Assembly: GCF_000744655.1 (NCBI RefSeq)
Contig: NZ_JQMJ01000004.1
Location: 5,580,001 to 5,644,000, forward strand
Reading direction: 5' to 3'
From: Streptacidiphilus rugosus AM-16
Lineage (GTDB): Bacteria > Actinomycetota > Actinomycetes > Streptomycetales > Streptomycetaceae
DNA: 64,000 nucleotides
This document shows positions 45,899 to 55,971 of the stretch, one piece after another. Under the pieces are notes generated by a model. That model searched no databases. It saw nothing but the letters and a program-made list of their open reading frames with translations, and had not been told where the DNA came from. The position numbers and the translations under genes were made by a program. Positions within the stretch are counted from its first letter, which is position 1. The number at the start of each line of letters is the position of its first letter.

Positions 45899-47407
45899 AT
45901 GCCGCCGACCGCCGCTGTCCCGGCCGTGCAGAGACAGACCGCCCCGCGCCGGGTGAAGCTGATGCCCCTGGTGGCGCTCATCTTCTTCAGCGTCTCCGGC
46001 GGCGCCTACGGCATCGAGGGGCTCTTCTCCACCTCGGGGCCCGGCATGGGCCTGCTGCTGATCGTGGTCACCCCGCTCATCTACAGCATCCCGCACGCCC
46101 TGGTCTGCGCCGAGCTCGGCACCGCCATCCCCGTCGACGGCGGCTTCTACCACTGGGTCCGCCGCGGTCTCGGCACCTTCTGGGGCTTCCAGCAGGGCGT
46201 ACTGCGCTGGGTCTGCAGCTTTGTCGACATGGCGGTCTACCCGGTCCTCTTCACCAGCTACCTGCAGAGCATGGCCGCCGCCGTCGCGCCGGGCAAGCAC
46301 GTGCTGTTCAGCCTGGGCAGCTTCCAGTTCGACCTGAACTGGTTCATCTGCCTGGCGGTCATCGTCGTCTTCACCCTGGTGAACCTGCTCGGCGCGGCCT
46401 GGGTCGGCGACTCCTCGGTGGTCTTCGCGATCATCTGCCTCACACCGATGCTGCTGCTCAGCGTCGTCGGGTTCGCCCACCTGATCGGCCACGGCGCCGA
46501 CCCGGTCGGCCAGTTCACCACCGGCCCGGACCAGTCCACCTGGAACGCCTTCGGCGCCGGGCTCTTCCTGGCCATGTGGAACTACAGCGGCTGGGACAGC
46601 GTCTCGACCGTCGCCGGTGAGATGGAGAACCCGCGCAAGCACCTGCCCAAGGCGCTCGGCGTCTCGGTCGTGCTGATCGCGATCGGCTATCTGCTCCCCT
46701 CCCTCGCCTCCCTGGCCGTGGGCAGGGACGGCCACGCCGGATGGGCGAACTGGGACAGCGGCTCCTTCTCGGACGTGGCCAAGGCGCTGGCCGGGCCGTG
46801 GCTGCAGTGGACGGTCACCATCGGCGGCATGTTCGCCTCGGTGGCGATGTTCTCCGCGCTGCTGGCCTCCAACGCGCGGCTGCCCTTCGTGCTCGCCGAG
46901 GACGGCTACTTCCCCGGCTGGGTGGCCAAGAAGAGCGCCCGGCGGCAGGTCCCGCTGGTGTCGATCATCGGCTCCTCGGTGATCTACGCGCTGTTCTGCC
47001 TCAGCAGCTTCAGCAACCTGATCATCGTGGACGTCTTCCTGACCAACATCAGCCTGCTGCTCCAGGTCGCCGCGCTGATCGCGCTGCGGATCCGCGAGCC
47101 CGAGCTGGAGCGCCCCTACCGGATTCCCGGCGGCTGGTTCTCGCTGTCGGCGATCACGCTGAGCCTGCTCGGGGTCTGCGCGTGGGCCGCCTGGAACCAG
47201 TACGTGGACAGCGGCACCCAGGCCGTCACCTACTGCCTCTACGTCGTCGGCGGCTCGACCCTGCTGTACCTGCCGCTCGCCTGGCGCCGTCGCCGGCTCC
47301 AGGCCCGGCGGCCCAGCCTGGTCGCCGCCGTCGGCACGGGCGAGCACCCCGCCGGGCCGCAGCTCGTCACCGCCGCGTCTGCCACCGCCGGCCGGCCTCA
47401 GGACTGA
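45899..47407 (+). CDS. APC-family amino acid permease
   Basis: A 502-residue membrane transporter with about 12 helices. APC signatures are FSVSGGAYGIEGLFSTSGPG in helix 1, ELGTAIPVDGGFYHWVRRGLG (GGxYxW loop), and the WNYSGWDSVSTVAGEMENPRKHLPKAL region after helix 6. The ATG at 45899 is preferred over the GTG at 45893. The C-terminal 45 residues are cytoplasmic and basic. It converges on a PfkB kinase gene, with a 10-bp overlap of 3' ends. Substrate unknown. Confidence 0.9.
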   Translation: MPPTAAVPAVQRQTAPRRVKLMPLVALIFFSVSGGAYGIEGLFSTSGPGMGLLLIVVTPLIYSIPHALVCAELGTAIPVDGGFYHWVRRGLGTFWGFQQGVLRWVCSFVDMAVYPVLFTSYLQSMAAAVAPGKHVLFSLGSFQFDLNWFICLAVIVVFTLVNLLGAAWVGDSSVVFAIICLTPMLLLSVVGFAHLIGHGADPVGQFTTGPDQSTWNAFGAGLFLAMWNYSGWDSVSTVAGEMENPRKHLPKALGVSVVLIAIGYLLPSLASLAVGRDGHAGWANWDSGSFSDVAKALAGPWLQWTVTIGGMFASVAMFSALLASNARLPFVLAEDGYFPGWVAKKSARRQVPLVSIIGSSVIYALFCLSSFSNLIIVDVFLTNISLLLQVAALIALRIREPELERPYRIPGGWFSLSAITLSLLGVCAWAAWNQYVDSGTQAVTYCLYVVGGSTLLYLPLAWRRRRLQARRPSLVAAVGTGEHPAGPQLVTAASATAGRPQD

Positions 47408-48327
47408 GCGAGCGCCGCCGCCAGCTCGGCACGGGTCGGCGGCTGCGCGCCGGGGCGGGTGCAGGCCAGCGCGCCCGCCACCACGCAGCGCCGCAGCAGC
47501 GCCGTCAGCTCGTCGGCGCTCTCCGGCAGCCGGATCCCCGCCGCGTCGAAGAGGCCGTCCAGCAACGACGACTGGAAGGCGTCGCCCGCACCGATGGTGT
47601 CCACGACGGCGACCCGCGGCGCCGGGATCTCCGCCCGGTGCCCGGCGGTGAGCGCCAGCGCACCGGCGCCGCCCCTCGTCAGCACGACCAGGCGCGGGCC
47701 GAGCGTGAGCAGGCCGCGGGCCGCCTCCTCCGGGGTGCGGTCGGGCCAGAGCCAGGTCAGGTCCTCGTCGCTGGCCTTGACCACGTCCGCCGCCTCCACG
47801 ACCCGCGCGGCGGCGGCGCGGTAGGCGTCCCGGTCCGGCTGGACGGCGGGGCGGACGTTGAGGTCGACCGAGACCGCGCGGCCGGGCTCGCCACGGAAGG
47901 CGGCGCAGGTCTCCGCGACGAGGGTCGCGCCCGGCTCGATCACGACCGCGAGGGAACCGGTGTGCAGCAGGGTGACCTCGGGCTCCAGCGGGAACGCGAC
48001 CGGATCCCAGGCGGTGAGGAAGTCGTAGTCGGCAGCGCCCGTCCCCGGGTCGAGGTGGGCCAGCGCGATCATCGTCCGCCCCGAGGCGTCGGGCGCGCGG
48101 CGCACCCGCAGTCCGGCGGCGGCGAGGTGCTCCGCGACCAGGCCCCCGGGGGCGTCCTCGCCCCAGCTGGTCAGCAGGGTGACCGGCCGGTCCAGCCGCC
48201 GCAGCCCGAGCGCGACGTTCGCGGGGCTGCCCCCGGCGTGGGCGCTGAGCGTCGTGGCCCCGTTGGGCCAGACGAGATCGACCAGCGCCTCGCCGATCAC
48301 CGCGACACTGCGACCGTCCACCGCCAT
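47398..48327 (-). CDS. PfkB-family sugar kinase
   Basis: A 309-residue ribokinase/fructokinase-fold kinase. N-terminal IGEALVDLVWPNG, the sugar-binding HAGGSPANVALGLRRL motif (residues near 30-45) and the ATP/catalytic signature VVDTIGAGDAFQSSLLDG near 240-256 (base Asp in GAGD) are all present. It looks like a fructokinase or 2-keto-3-deoxygluconate kinase; without a sugar-uptake neighbour this cannot be settled. The ATG has AAGGAGG about 8 nt upstream. Confidence 0.88.
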   Translation of the reverse strand: MAVDGRSVAVIGEALVDLVWPNGATTLSAHAGGSPANVALGLRRLDRPVTLLTSWGEDAPGGLVAEHLAAAGLRVRRAPDASGRTMIALAHLDPGTGAADYDFLTAWDPVAFPLEPEVTLLHTGSLAVVIEPGATLVAETCAAFRGEPGRAVSVDLNVRPAVQPDRDAYRAAAARVVEAADVVKASDEDLTWLWPDRTPEEAARGLLTLGPRLVVLTRGGAGALALTAGHRAEIPAPRVAVVDTIGAGDAFQSSLLDGLFDAAGIRLPESADELTALLRRCVVAGALACTRPGAQPPTRAELAAALAQS

Positions 48328-48373
48328 GGCGGGGGCCTCCTTCTGATGACTCGTCGGACCCGTCGACCCCTGC

Positions 48374-48934
48374 TCAGTGATCGGACGGCGGCTGGGTGAT
48401 GTGGGCCAGATCGGCGAGCATGGCGTCGATCCGGTCCCGCTCGTCGGTGTAGTACCGCACCGCCCAGCGCAGGGTCAGCGCGGGGAACGTCCACTCCGGC
48501 GTCCCCGCGGCGGCCGCCACGTCGGCCTCCGCCTCGGCCCGGCGCTTCTCCGCGGCCGCCCGCTGCGCCACCAGCAACTCCCGCAGCCGCTCGGACTCCT
48601 GGAGGTGCCCCAGCCACAGACGCAGCATCGGCCCGTGCTTCAGCACGACCGGCTCGACCGGCGTCTCCCGCGCCCAGGCGCGCAGCGCGTCCTCGCCGGC
48701 CGGCGTGATCCGGTACAGCCGCTTGGCGCGGATGTCCCCGGCCACCTCCTCGGAGGCGGTGTACCCGCACGACTCCAGCCGTCTGAGCTCGCTGTAGATC
48801 TGACTGTAGGAGGGGCTCCAGTAGAAGAAGCCCAGACTCTGGTCCGCCCACTTCTTGAGGTCGTAGCCGGAGAGCTCCCGCCCGAAGGACAGCAGCCCCA
48901 GCACCGCCCAGCTGGTGATCGGCAGAGGGTTCAT
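48374..48934 (-). CDS. PadR-family regulator
   Basis: A 186-residue repressor. The winged helix (SWAVLGLLSFGRELSGYDLKKWADQS...SQIYSELRRLE) is that of PadR, and a C-terminal helical dimerisation domain follows (LLVAQRAAAEKRRAEAEADV, a probable coiled coil). Divergent from a flavin-dependent monooxygenase gene with two operators between, it probably represses that gene and itself, responding to a small aromatic or lipophilic ligand. Confidence 0.9.
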   Translation of the reverse strand: MNPLPITSWAVLGLLSFGRELSGYDLKKWADQSLGFFYWSPSYSQIYSELRRLESCGYTASEEVAGDIRAKRLYRITPAGEDALRAWARETPVEPVVLKHGPMLRLWLGHLQESERLRELLVAQRAAAEKRRAEAEADVAAAAGTPEWTFPALTLRWAVRYYTDERDRIDAMLADLAHITQPPSDH

Positions 48935-48978
48935 CCCGGCAGTGTACGTGCTCCGACAAGACGCCTTCCGTTCTTCGG

Positions 48979-49012
48979 ATATGACTGCTAGTCATATACC
49001 TGTTAGGCATAT
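48979..49012. promoter_or_regulatory. Twin PadR operators
   Basis: ATATGACT-GCT-AGTCATAT at 48979-48997 is a perfect 8-bp-arm palindrome. An imperfect copy with the same arm spacing (ATATACCT...AGGCATAT) overlaps its right ATAT at 48994-49012. Both lie between the divergent PadR and LLM genes and are strikingly AT-rich. The second ends about 32 nt before the LLM start. Confidence 0.75.
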
Positions 49013-49044
49013 CGGAGGCGGAGACGTCAGGTCGGAGGCAACCC

Positions 49045-50163
49045 GTGAAGTTCTCCATGATCTTCGAGGCGCAACTCGCCCACCCCACCCCCGAACGCGA
49101 GCACGCCCTGCTCCACGACAGCGTCGAGCAGGCGGTCCTGGCCGAGGCCGTCGGCTTCGACCGCGTCTGGGCGGTGGAGCACCACTCCCTGCTCCGCTAC
49201 GCGCACATGAGCGCCTCGGAGATCTTCCTGACCTGGGTCGCCGCGCGCACCTCGCGGATCAGGATCGGCCACGGCGTCGTCACCATGCCCTTCGGCTACC
49301 AGCATCCGCTGCGCGTGGCCGAGCGCAGCGCGATGCTGGACGCCCTGTCGGGCGGCCGGGTCGACGTCGGGGCGGGCCGCGGCGCGACGGCCCAGGAGAT
49401 GGCCATGTTCGGCGTGCGCGCCGAGGACACCTACCCTCAGGTCGAGGAGGCCCTGCGGATCATCGCGGCGGCCTGGTGCAAGGAACAGTTCGAATGGCAC
49501 GGCTCCCTCGACATCGGCCCCGGCGCGGTCCTCCCCCGCCCCGCCCAACTGCCGCACCCGCCCCTGTTCATGGCCTGCAGCAAGCACGACACGCTGCGCA
49601 CCGCGGCGGAGTACGGCGTGGGAGCCCTGGTCCTGGGCTTCGCCGGCGCGCAGGACGTCCGCGAGATGCGGGCGGTCTACGACGCCGCCCTGGCCTCACG
49701 CGACGGCTCCCGCCTGGTCTCCACCGAGGTCAACGACCACTTCGCGGCGCTCTGCCCGACGATCGTCCTCGACGACGCGGCGGAGGCCTACCGGATCGGC
49801 ACCCGGGGCCAGCGCTTCTTCGCCGAGTCCATCGCCCACTGGTACGGGGGCGGCCCGGAACCCGCCGAGGACGCCCCCGACGAGGACCACGCGGCGGTGA
49901 TGGCCACCCACGAACGGCGGTTGGTCGCCGAACTCCACGAGTCCCGGGTCCCGGTCCGTCCCAGCGCGACCGGCACCTTCAACGTCGACCACGCCTACGG
50001 CGACGCCGCGACTGCCCTGGCCTACGTGGAGCAGCTCGCCGCCATCGGCGTGGACGAGGTCATCTGCCTCGTCCAAATGGGCACGGTTCCCCAGGAGGCC
50101 TGCCTGGAGACCATCCGGCAGTGGGGAGAACACGTCATCCCGCGGTTTCCCGACCGGGGGTGA
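49045..50163 (+). CDS. LLM-class flavin-dependent oxidoreductase
   Basis: A 372-residue bacterial-luciferase-family monooxygenase (TIM barrel). Typical segments are GFDRVWAVEHHSL near 32-44, TSRIRIGHGVVTMPFGYQHPLRVAE, SGGRVDVGAGRGATAQEM and the C-terminal VDEVICLVQMG. It uses FMN (or F420) to oxidise an unknown small molecule. Controlled by the divergent PadR. Its 3' end overlaps the 3' end of the small convergent membrane protein by 29 bp. Confidence 0.92.
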   Translation: MKFSMIFEAQLAHPTPEREHALLHDSVEQAVLAEAVGFDRVWAVEHHSLLRYAHMSASEIFLTWVAARTSRIRIGHGVVTMPFGYQHPLRVAERSAMLDALSGGRVDVGAGRGATAQEMAMFGVRAEDTYPQVEEALRIIAAAWCKEQFEWHGSLDIGPGAVLPRPAQLPHPPLFMACSKHDTLRTAAEYGVGALVLGFAGAQDVREMRAVYDAALASRDGSRLVSTEVNDHFAALCPTIVLDDAAEAYRIGTRGQRFFAESIAHWYGGGPEPAEDAPDEDHAAVMATHERRLVAELHESRVPVRPSATGTFNVDHAYGDAATALAYVEQLAAIGVDEVICLVQMGTVPQEACLETIRQWGEHVIPRFPDRG

Positions 50164-50425
50164 CGTCCGCCGAGGACTCCGTCCGAGGGGGGTTCTGGGC
50201 GCGGCGGATGATCCAGGACAGCAACGGAACGCCGATCACGGTGGCCGGAAGCGACTGCCACGTCTCCGGCAGCAGGATGACGCCGCCCGCCGCGAGAGGG
50301 ACCGTCACCGCAAGGACCAGCAGGAGCAACGGCGGCCGGCGGAGCAGGCGGAGCAGGCGGAGGTTCCTGGCGAACGTCCAGCCGGAGCTGGGCTCTTCGG
50401 CGTCCTCGCGTCCCCGTGGACTCAT
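50135..50425 (-). CDS. Small membrane protein (96 aa)
   Basis: A 96-residue protein with two predicted membrane segments (PPLLLLVLAVTVPLAAGGVILL and SLPATVIGVPLLSWII), flanked by basic residues (RNLRLLRLLRRP before, RRAQNPPR after). I do not recognise a family. The ATG at 50423-50425 is the first sensible start after Arg/Ser-rich shadow sequence. Its 3' end overlaps the convergent monooxygenase gene by 29 bp. Confidence 0.55.
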   Translation of the reverse strand: MSPRGREDAEEPSSGWTFARNLRLLRLLRRPPLLLLVLAVTVPLAAGGVILLPETWQSLPATVIGVPLLSWIIRRAQNPPRTESSADVTPGRETAG

Positions 50426-50546
50426 GACGCCATGGTGCCACCGCGGAGCCCGCCCGGAAACGCCCCAGGGGCGCGAGACTCTGCCGATCTGCGCCTCCGG
50501 CACACGGGCGCGACACCCCACCGCGAAAGCCGTCCCCGGAAACGCC

Positions 50547-50653
50547 CCAGGGGCGCGAGGAACGGCGCGACAAGCCACCCACAGGGGGGATGGCCCTCAA
50601 CGTAAAGGGCCGTCCGTACAGGGTGGTTGCTCGCGCAGTTCCTCGCGCCCCTG
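50547..50653. repeat. Dispersed nested-palindrome repeat, copy 4
   Basis: The outer arms CCAGGGGCGCGAGGAAC and GTTCCTCGCGCCCCTGG are complementary, with inner arms around GCCACCC and GGGTGG. A partial arm (CCCAGGGGCGCGAGACTCTGCC) precedes it at 50464-50485. It lies between the small membrane gene and the RbpA-type gene and may act as the latter's terminator. Confidence 0.75.
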
Positions 50654-50679
50654 GAGGCGGTGCAACTGGGCGGCGAAGC

Positions 50680-51015
50680 TCAGATCTCGCCGCGGAGCTT
50701 GGCGAGGGCCTCGGCGAGGATCGCCTCGCCGTCGGCGTCGCTGCGGCGCTCGCGGACGTAGGCGAGGTGGGTCTTGTAGGGCTCGGTCCGCGGCGGGGCC
50801 GGCGGGTTCTCCTCGTCCTGCCCTGCGGGGAACCCGCAGCGCGGGCAGTCCCAGGTCTCGGGGATCTGCGCGTCCGACGCGAAGCTCGGCTTCGTCTCGT
50901 GCCCGTTGGCGCACCAGAAGGAGATGCGCAGGCGCGGAGCGGACTCGCCGCGCTCGGCCTCACCCATCGGGCCTGCCCCGACCCTGCTGCCACGGATGGC
51001 GTTGCCACTTGCCAC
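50680..51015 (-). CDS. RNA polymerase-binding protein of the RbpA family
   Basis: A 111-residue zinc protein of the RbpA family. These actinobacterial proteins bind the principal sigma factor and RNA polymerase and stimulate transcription. Zinc ligands are Cys35, His39, Cys57 and Cys60 (WCANGHETKP ... WDCPRCGFP). The C-terminal sigma-interaction helix is KTHLAYVRERRSDADGEAILAEALAKLR. It lies by secG and probably is the second RbpA paralogue of streptomycetes rather than the main RbpA. The GTG at 51013-51015 has AGGGAG upstream. Confidence 0.85.
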   Translation of the reverse strand: MASGNAIRGSRVGAGPMGEAERGESAPRLRISFWCANGHETKPSFASDAQIPETWDCPRCGFPAGQDEENPPAPPRTEPYKTHLAYVRERRSDADGEAILAEALAKLRGEI

Positions 51016-51160
51016 GGTCTGACTCCCTGCGTGATGGTGCGGTACTGCGACCGACCCGGTCGGACTCCGCCCGGGCGAAGGTCGTCCTAGTGTACGGAAC
51101 GCATAAGCGTCGCCCCACACCCCCATCGGTGACGACCGTCACCATGATAGGCGCGGAGGC

Positions 51161-51189
51161 GACGCTCCGTCAGAACTCCTGACAGCGTC
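51161..51189 (-). terminator. Hairpin downstream of secG
   Basis: A stem of 11 pairs (GACGCT and GTCAG with CTGAC and AGCGTC) with a 2-nt bulge and a 5-nt loop lies 16 nt after the secG stop. It should end the secG transcript ahead of the RbpA-type gene. Confidence 0.6.
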
Positions 51190-51205
51190 CCGCTGACCTG
51201 CGATG

Positions 51206-51445
51206 TCAGCCGTTCTTGGCCTTCATCAGGAGCGACAGGATGATGATGCAGGCGAACCAGCCCACGCCCATGAAGATGGTGATGCGGTCGAGGTTGCGCT
51301 CGGCGACCGCGGAACCGCCACCCGTGGAGGACATACCACCACCGAACATGTCGGAGAGGCCGCCGCCCTTGCCCTTGTGGAGCAGGACCAGAATGATCAT
51401 CATCACGCTGAAGAAGATCAACGCGATAGAGAAGCCGAGGATCAC
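51206..51445 (-). CDS. secG: Preprotein translocase subunit SecG
   Basis: A 79-residue membrane protein of the Sec translocon. Two helices (GFSIALIFFSVMMIILVLL and IFMGVGWFACIIILSLLM) flank the conserved cytoplasmic loop HKGKGGGLSDMFGGGMSS. The GTG start at 51443-51445 has only a weak ribosome binding site. It follows tpiA by about 140 bp on the same strand, separated by a hairpin. Confidence 0.93.
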   Translation of the reverse strand: MILGFSIALIFFSVMMIILVLLHKGKGGGLSDMFGGGMSSTGGGSAVAERNLDRITIFMGVGWFACIIILSLLMKAKNG

Positions 51446-51485
51446 AGCCGGACCAATCTTTCAGGTGAGTGTCAGCGAGCAGTAA

Positions 51486-51511
51486 GGCCCAGCACCACGG
51501 GGTGCCGGGCC
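51486..51511 (-). terminator. Hairpin between tpiA and secG
   Basis: An 11-position stem with one mismatch (51486-51496 with 51501-51511) and a 4-nt loop. It probably terminates or attenuates transcription from tpiA into secG. Confidence 0.6.
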
Positions 51512-51587
51512 CTACCACCTTAGGCGTGCGACAGCCTACGGGGAAACAGCTGCGCTGGACAGCTCCGACCGAAGCGGTCGGAGGCGA

Positions 51588-52391
51588 TCAGGAAACGCCC
51601 TGGTCCCGGTAACGGACGATCCGGACGAACTCCTCCGGGTCCAGCGAGGCGCCGCCGATCAGCGCGCCGTCCACGTCGGGCTTGGCCATGATCCCGGCCG
51701 CGTTGCTGCCCTTCACCGAGCCGCCGTAGAGAACGCGCACCTTGTCCGCGACCTCCTGCGAGTACAGCTCGGCCAGCCGCACCCGGATCGCGCCGCAGAC
51801 CTCCTGCGCGTCCTCGGGGGTGGCCACCTCGCCGGTGCCGATCGCCCAGACGGGCTCGTAGGCGACGACGATCTTCTCGACGTCCTCGGCGGAGACCTCG
51901 ACGAGCGCGCCGTCGAGCTGGGCCAGGGTGTAGGAGACCTGGTTGCCGGCCTTGCGGACGTCCAGGCCCTCGCCGACGCAGAGGATCGGCACGATGCCGT
52001 TCCTGAACGCGGCCTTGACCTTGCCGTTGACGATCTCCTCGTTCTCGCCGTGGTACTGGCGGCGCTCCGAGTGGCCGATCACGGCGTAGGTGCACTTCAG
52101 CTTGGACAGCATCGGGCCGGAGATCTCGCCCGTGTACGCGCCGGAGTCCTGCGCGGAGATGTCCTGGGAGCCGTACTTGATCTTCAGCTTGTCGCCGTCG
52201 ATCAGGGTCTGCACCGAACGCAGGTCGGTGAAGGGCGCGAGGACCGCGACCTCGACCGCGTCGTAGTCCTTGTCGGTGAGCGCGAAGGCGAGCTTCTGGG
52301 TGTGGGCGATGGCCTCGAGGTGGTTGAGGTTCATCTTCCAGTTGCCGGCCATGAGCGGCTTGCGAACGTCGGTCATGTCAGTGGTACTCAC
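51588..52391 (-). CDS. tpiA: Triosephosphate isomerase
   Basis: A 267-residue TIM-barrel enzyme interconverting dihydroxyacetone phosphate and glyceraldehyde 3-phosphate. Catalytic residues: Lys19 (NWKMN), His107 (IGHSERR) and Glu179 ([11 protein letters not shown]). GTG start overlapping the pgk stop (GTGA). Part of the gap-pgk-tpi glycolytic cluster. Confidence 0.97.
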   Translation of the reverse strand: MSTTDMTDVRKPLMAGNWKMNLNHLEAIAHTQKLAFALTDKDYDAVEVAVLAPFTDLRSVQTLIDGDKLKIKYGSQDISAQDSGAYTGEISGPMLSKLKCTYAVIGHSERRQYHGENEEIVNGKVKAAFRNGIVPILCVGEGLDVRKAGNQVSYTLAQLDGALVEVSAEDVEKIVVAYEPVWAIGTGEVATPEDAQEVCGAIRVRLAELYSQEVADKVRVLYGGSVKGSNAAGIMAKPDVDGALIGGASLDPEEFVRIVRYRDQGVS

Positions 52392-53605
52392 TTCTCCAGT
52401 GCGGCGAGGCCGGGCAGGGTCTTGCCTTCGAGGTACTCGAGGCTGGCGCCGCCACCCGTCGAGATGTGTCCGAACTTGGTCTCGTCGAAGCCCAGCAGGC
52501 GCACGGCCGCGGCCGAGTCGCCGCCGCCGACGACGGTGAACGCGTCCGAGTCGAGCAGGCCCTGCGCCACGGCGCGGGTGCCGTCGGCGAAGGCCGGGTG
52601 CTCGAAGACGCCCATCGGGCCGTTCCAGAAGACCGTCTTCGCGTCCGCCAGCTTGGCCGCGAACAGCTCCTCGGTCTTCGGGCCGACGTCCAGGCCCATC
52701 TTGCCCGCGGGCATGGCGTCCACGCCGACGACCTCGACGTCCTCGACCGGGGCCTTGGCCTTGAGGTCGGGGAAGCTGCCGGATACGCGCGCGTCGACGG
52801 GCAGCACGAACTCCACGCCCTCGCGCTCGGCGCGGGCCAGGTACTCCCGGACGACCGGGATCTGGTCCTCCTGCAACAGCGAGCTGCCGACCTCGTGGCC
52901 CTGGGCCGCGAGGAAGGTGAACATCATGCCGCCGCCGACCAGGATCCGGTCGGCCTTGCCGAGCAGGTTGTCGATCACGGCGAGCTTGTCGGAGACCTTG
53001 GCTCCGCCGAGCACCACGACGTAGGGGCGCTCGACGTCCTCGGTGAGGCGCTTGAGCACGCCCACCTCGGTGCCGATCAGCAGGCCCACCGCGTGCGGCA
53101 GCCGGGCCGGCAGGTCGTAGACGGAGGCGTGCTTGCGGTGCACCGCACCGAAGCCGTCGCCGACGTAGAGGTCGGCCAGGGCGGCCAGCCGGTCGGCGAA
53201 CTCGCCGCGCTCGGCGTCGTCCTTGCTGGTCTCCCCCGCGTTGAAGCGGAGGTTCTCGATGACGGCCACCTGGCCGGGCTCCAGCCCGTCCACGGCGGCG
53301 TGGGCGGCCGGACCCACGGTGTCGTCGGCGAAGGCGACCGGGCTGCCCAGCAGCTCGGCCAGCCGCTCGGCGGCCTGGAGCAGCGAGAACGCCGGGTCCG
53401 GCGCGCCCTTCGGGCGGCCCAGGTGCGAGGCGACGATCACCTTGGCGTCGGCCTCGACCAGCTTCTTCACCGTCGGCAGGACGGCGCGGATGCGGCCGTC
53501 GTCGGTGATCACACCGTCCGACATGGGCACGTTGAGATCGGCGCGGACGAAGACGCGCTTGCCGGCGACTCCCGGGCCGGCGATCAGGTCGTCGATGGTC
53601 TGCAT
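52388..53605 (-). CDS. pgk: Phosphoglycerate kinase
   Basis: A 405-residue kinase making ATP from 1,3-bisphosphoglycerate. N-terminal [24 protein letters not shown], and the C-terminal nucleotide-binding [14 protein letters not shown] and [17 protein letters not shown] are diagnostic. The ATG at 53603-53605 is chosen over in-frame upstream codons that give a non-family N-terminus. Lies 132 bp downstream of gap, past a hairpin. Confidence 0.97.
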   Translation of the reverse strand: MQTIDDLIAGPGVAGKRVFVRADLNVPMSDGVITDDGRIRAVLPTVKKLVEADAKVIVASHLGRPKGAPDPAFSLLQAAERLAELLGSPVAFADDTVGPAAHAAVDGLEPGQVAVIENLRFNAGETSKDDAERGEFADRLAALADLYVGDGFGAVHRKHASVYDLPARLPHAVGLLIGTEVGVLKRLTEDVERPYVVVLGGAKVSDKLAVIDNLLGKADRILVGGGMMFTFLAAQGHEVGSSLLQEDQIPVVREYLARAEREGVEFVLPVDARVSGSFPDLKAKAPVEDVEVVGVDAMPAGKMGLDVGPKTEELFAAKLADAKTVFWNGPMGVFEHPAFADGTRAVAQGLLDSDAFTVVGGGDSAAAVRLLGFDETKFGHISTGGGASLEYLEGKTLPGLAALEK

Positions 53606-53680
53606 GATGCGAGTACTTCCCTTTTCGGGTGGACAGGCCACTTCATCTGGTGAGGCGAGCGAGGTGGGATGCGACACGGA

Positions 53681-53709
53681 CAGGGTCCGGACGACACGTC
53701 CGGACCCTG
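53681..53709 (-). terminator. Hairpin between gap and pgk
   Basis: A perfect 12-bp stem (53681-53692 with 53698-53709) and a 5-nt loop lie 28 nt after the gap stop. It may let gap be expressed at a higher level than pgk-tpiA, as expected for an abundant enzyme. Confidence 0.75.
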
Positions 53710-53737
53710 CCTGCTCACACGTGCTTGTGCCAACTCG

Positions 53738-54926
<1,189 letters not shown>

Positions 54927-54962
54927 CGCACAGGGGCGCGGGGTTCCCCGCGCCCCTGTGCG
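54927..54962 (-). terminator. Perfect 17-bp hairpin terminator after whiA (repeat-family arm, copy 5)
   Basis: CGCACAGGGGCGCGGGG at 54927-54943 pairs perfectly with 54946-54962 around a 2-nt loop, 28 nt after the whiA stop. Its arm matches the outer arm of the dispersed repeat. It should end the uvrC-rapZ-yvcK-whiA message. Confidence 0.85.
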
Positions 54963-54990
54963 TACTGCAACGTCCCGGCTGCCGGAACGA

Positions 54991-55971
54991 TCAGCCGACG
55001 ACCATTTCCTCGGTGAGGCTCTGCTCCGTGTTCGGCATGCCCAGCTCAATCGCCCGCTTGTCGGCCATCGCCAGCAGGCGCCGGATCCGGCCGGCCACCG
55101 CGTCCTTCGTGAGCGGCGGGTCGGCGAGCGAGCCCAGCTCCTCCAGGGAGGCCTGCTTGTGCTCCATCCGCAGCCGGCCGGCGGCAGCCAGGTGCTCGGG
55201 GACCTCCTCGCCGAGGATCTCCAGCGCCCGCTGCACCCGCGCGCCCGCCGCGACCGCGGCCCGCGCGGAACGCCGCAGGTTCGCGTCGTCGAAGTTGGCC
55301 AGCCGGTTCGCCGTGGCCCGCACCTCGCGGCGCATCCGGCGCTCCTCCCAGGCCAGCACCGACTCGTGCGCGCCCAGGCGCGTCAACAGCGCGCCGATCG
55401 CATCGCCGTCACGGATGACCACCCGGTCCACGCCGCGGACCTCCCGCGCCTTCGCGGGGATGCCGAGCCTGCGCGCCGCGCCGACCAGGGCCAGGGCCGC
55501 CTCCGAGCCGGGGCAGGTGATCTCCAGGGAGGAGGACCGTCCGGGCTCGGTGAGCGAGCCGTGCGCCAGGAACGCGCCACGCCACGCGGCCTCCGCGTCA
55601 CAGGTGGCACCGGAGACCACCGCCGGGGGGAGACCCCGGATCGGGCGTCCGCGCCCGTCCACCAGCCCCGTCTGCCGGGCCAGCAGATCGCCGTCCTTGA
55701 CCACCCGCACCACGTACCGGCTGCCTCGGCGCAGCCCGCCGGGGGCCATCACCACCAGGTCCGAGGAGTGTCCGAAGATCTCCAGCAGGTCCTTGCGCAG
55801 CCGCCTCGCCGCGACTCCGGTGTCGAGTTCCGCCTCGATCACGATGCGTCCGCTCACAATGTGCAGACCGCCCGCGAAGCGCAGGATCGCCGACACCTCC
55901 GCCTTGCGGCAGCAAGCCCGGGTGACGGGAAGCCGACTGATTTCGTCCTTCACAGCTGCCGTCATCGCCAT
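54991..55971 (-). CDS. whiA: Sporulation regulator WhiA
   Basis: A 326-residue DNA-binding protein with a degenerate LAGLIDADG-type N-terminal fold and a C-terminal HTH. With WhiB it starts aerial-hypha septation in Streptomyces. Recognisable segments: [20 protein letters not shown] at the start, [49 protein letters not shown], and [24 protein letters not shown] (HTH). The start ATG overlaps the yvcK 3' end. Highly conserved. Confidence 0.97.
   Translation of the reverse strand: MAMTAAVKDEISRLPVTRACCRKAEVSAILRFAGGLHIVSGRIVIEAELDTGVAARRLRKDLLEIFGHSSDLVVMAPGGLRRGSRYVVRVVKDGDLLARQTGLVDGRGRPIRGLPPAVVSGATCDAEAAWRGAFLAHGSLTEPGRSSSLEITCPGSEAALALVGAARRLGIPAKAREVRGVDRVVIRDGDAIGALLTRLGAHESVLAWEERRMRREVRATANRLANFDDANLRRSARAAVAAGARVQRALEILGEEVPEHLAAAGRLRMEHKQASLEELGSLADPPLTKDAVAGRIRRLLAMADKRAIELGMPNTEQSLTEEMVVG

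Noticed and set aside
45155-47347. Open frame of 730 codons opposite the GNAT and permease genes
   Set aside because: Spans two unrelated real genes and the space between them, with low-complexity Arg/Gly/Asp/Gln sequence.
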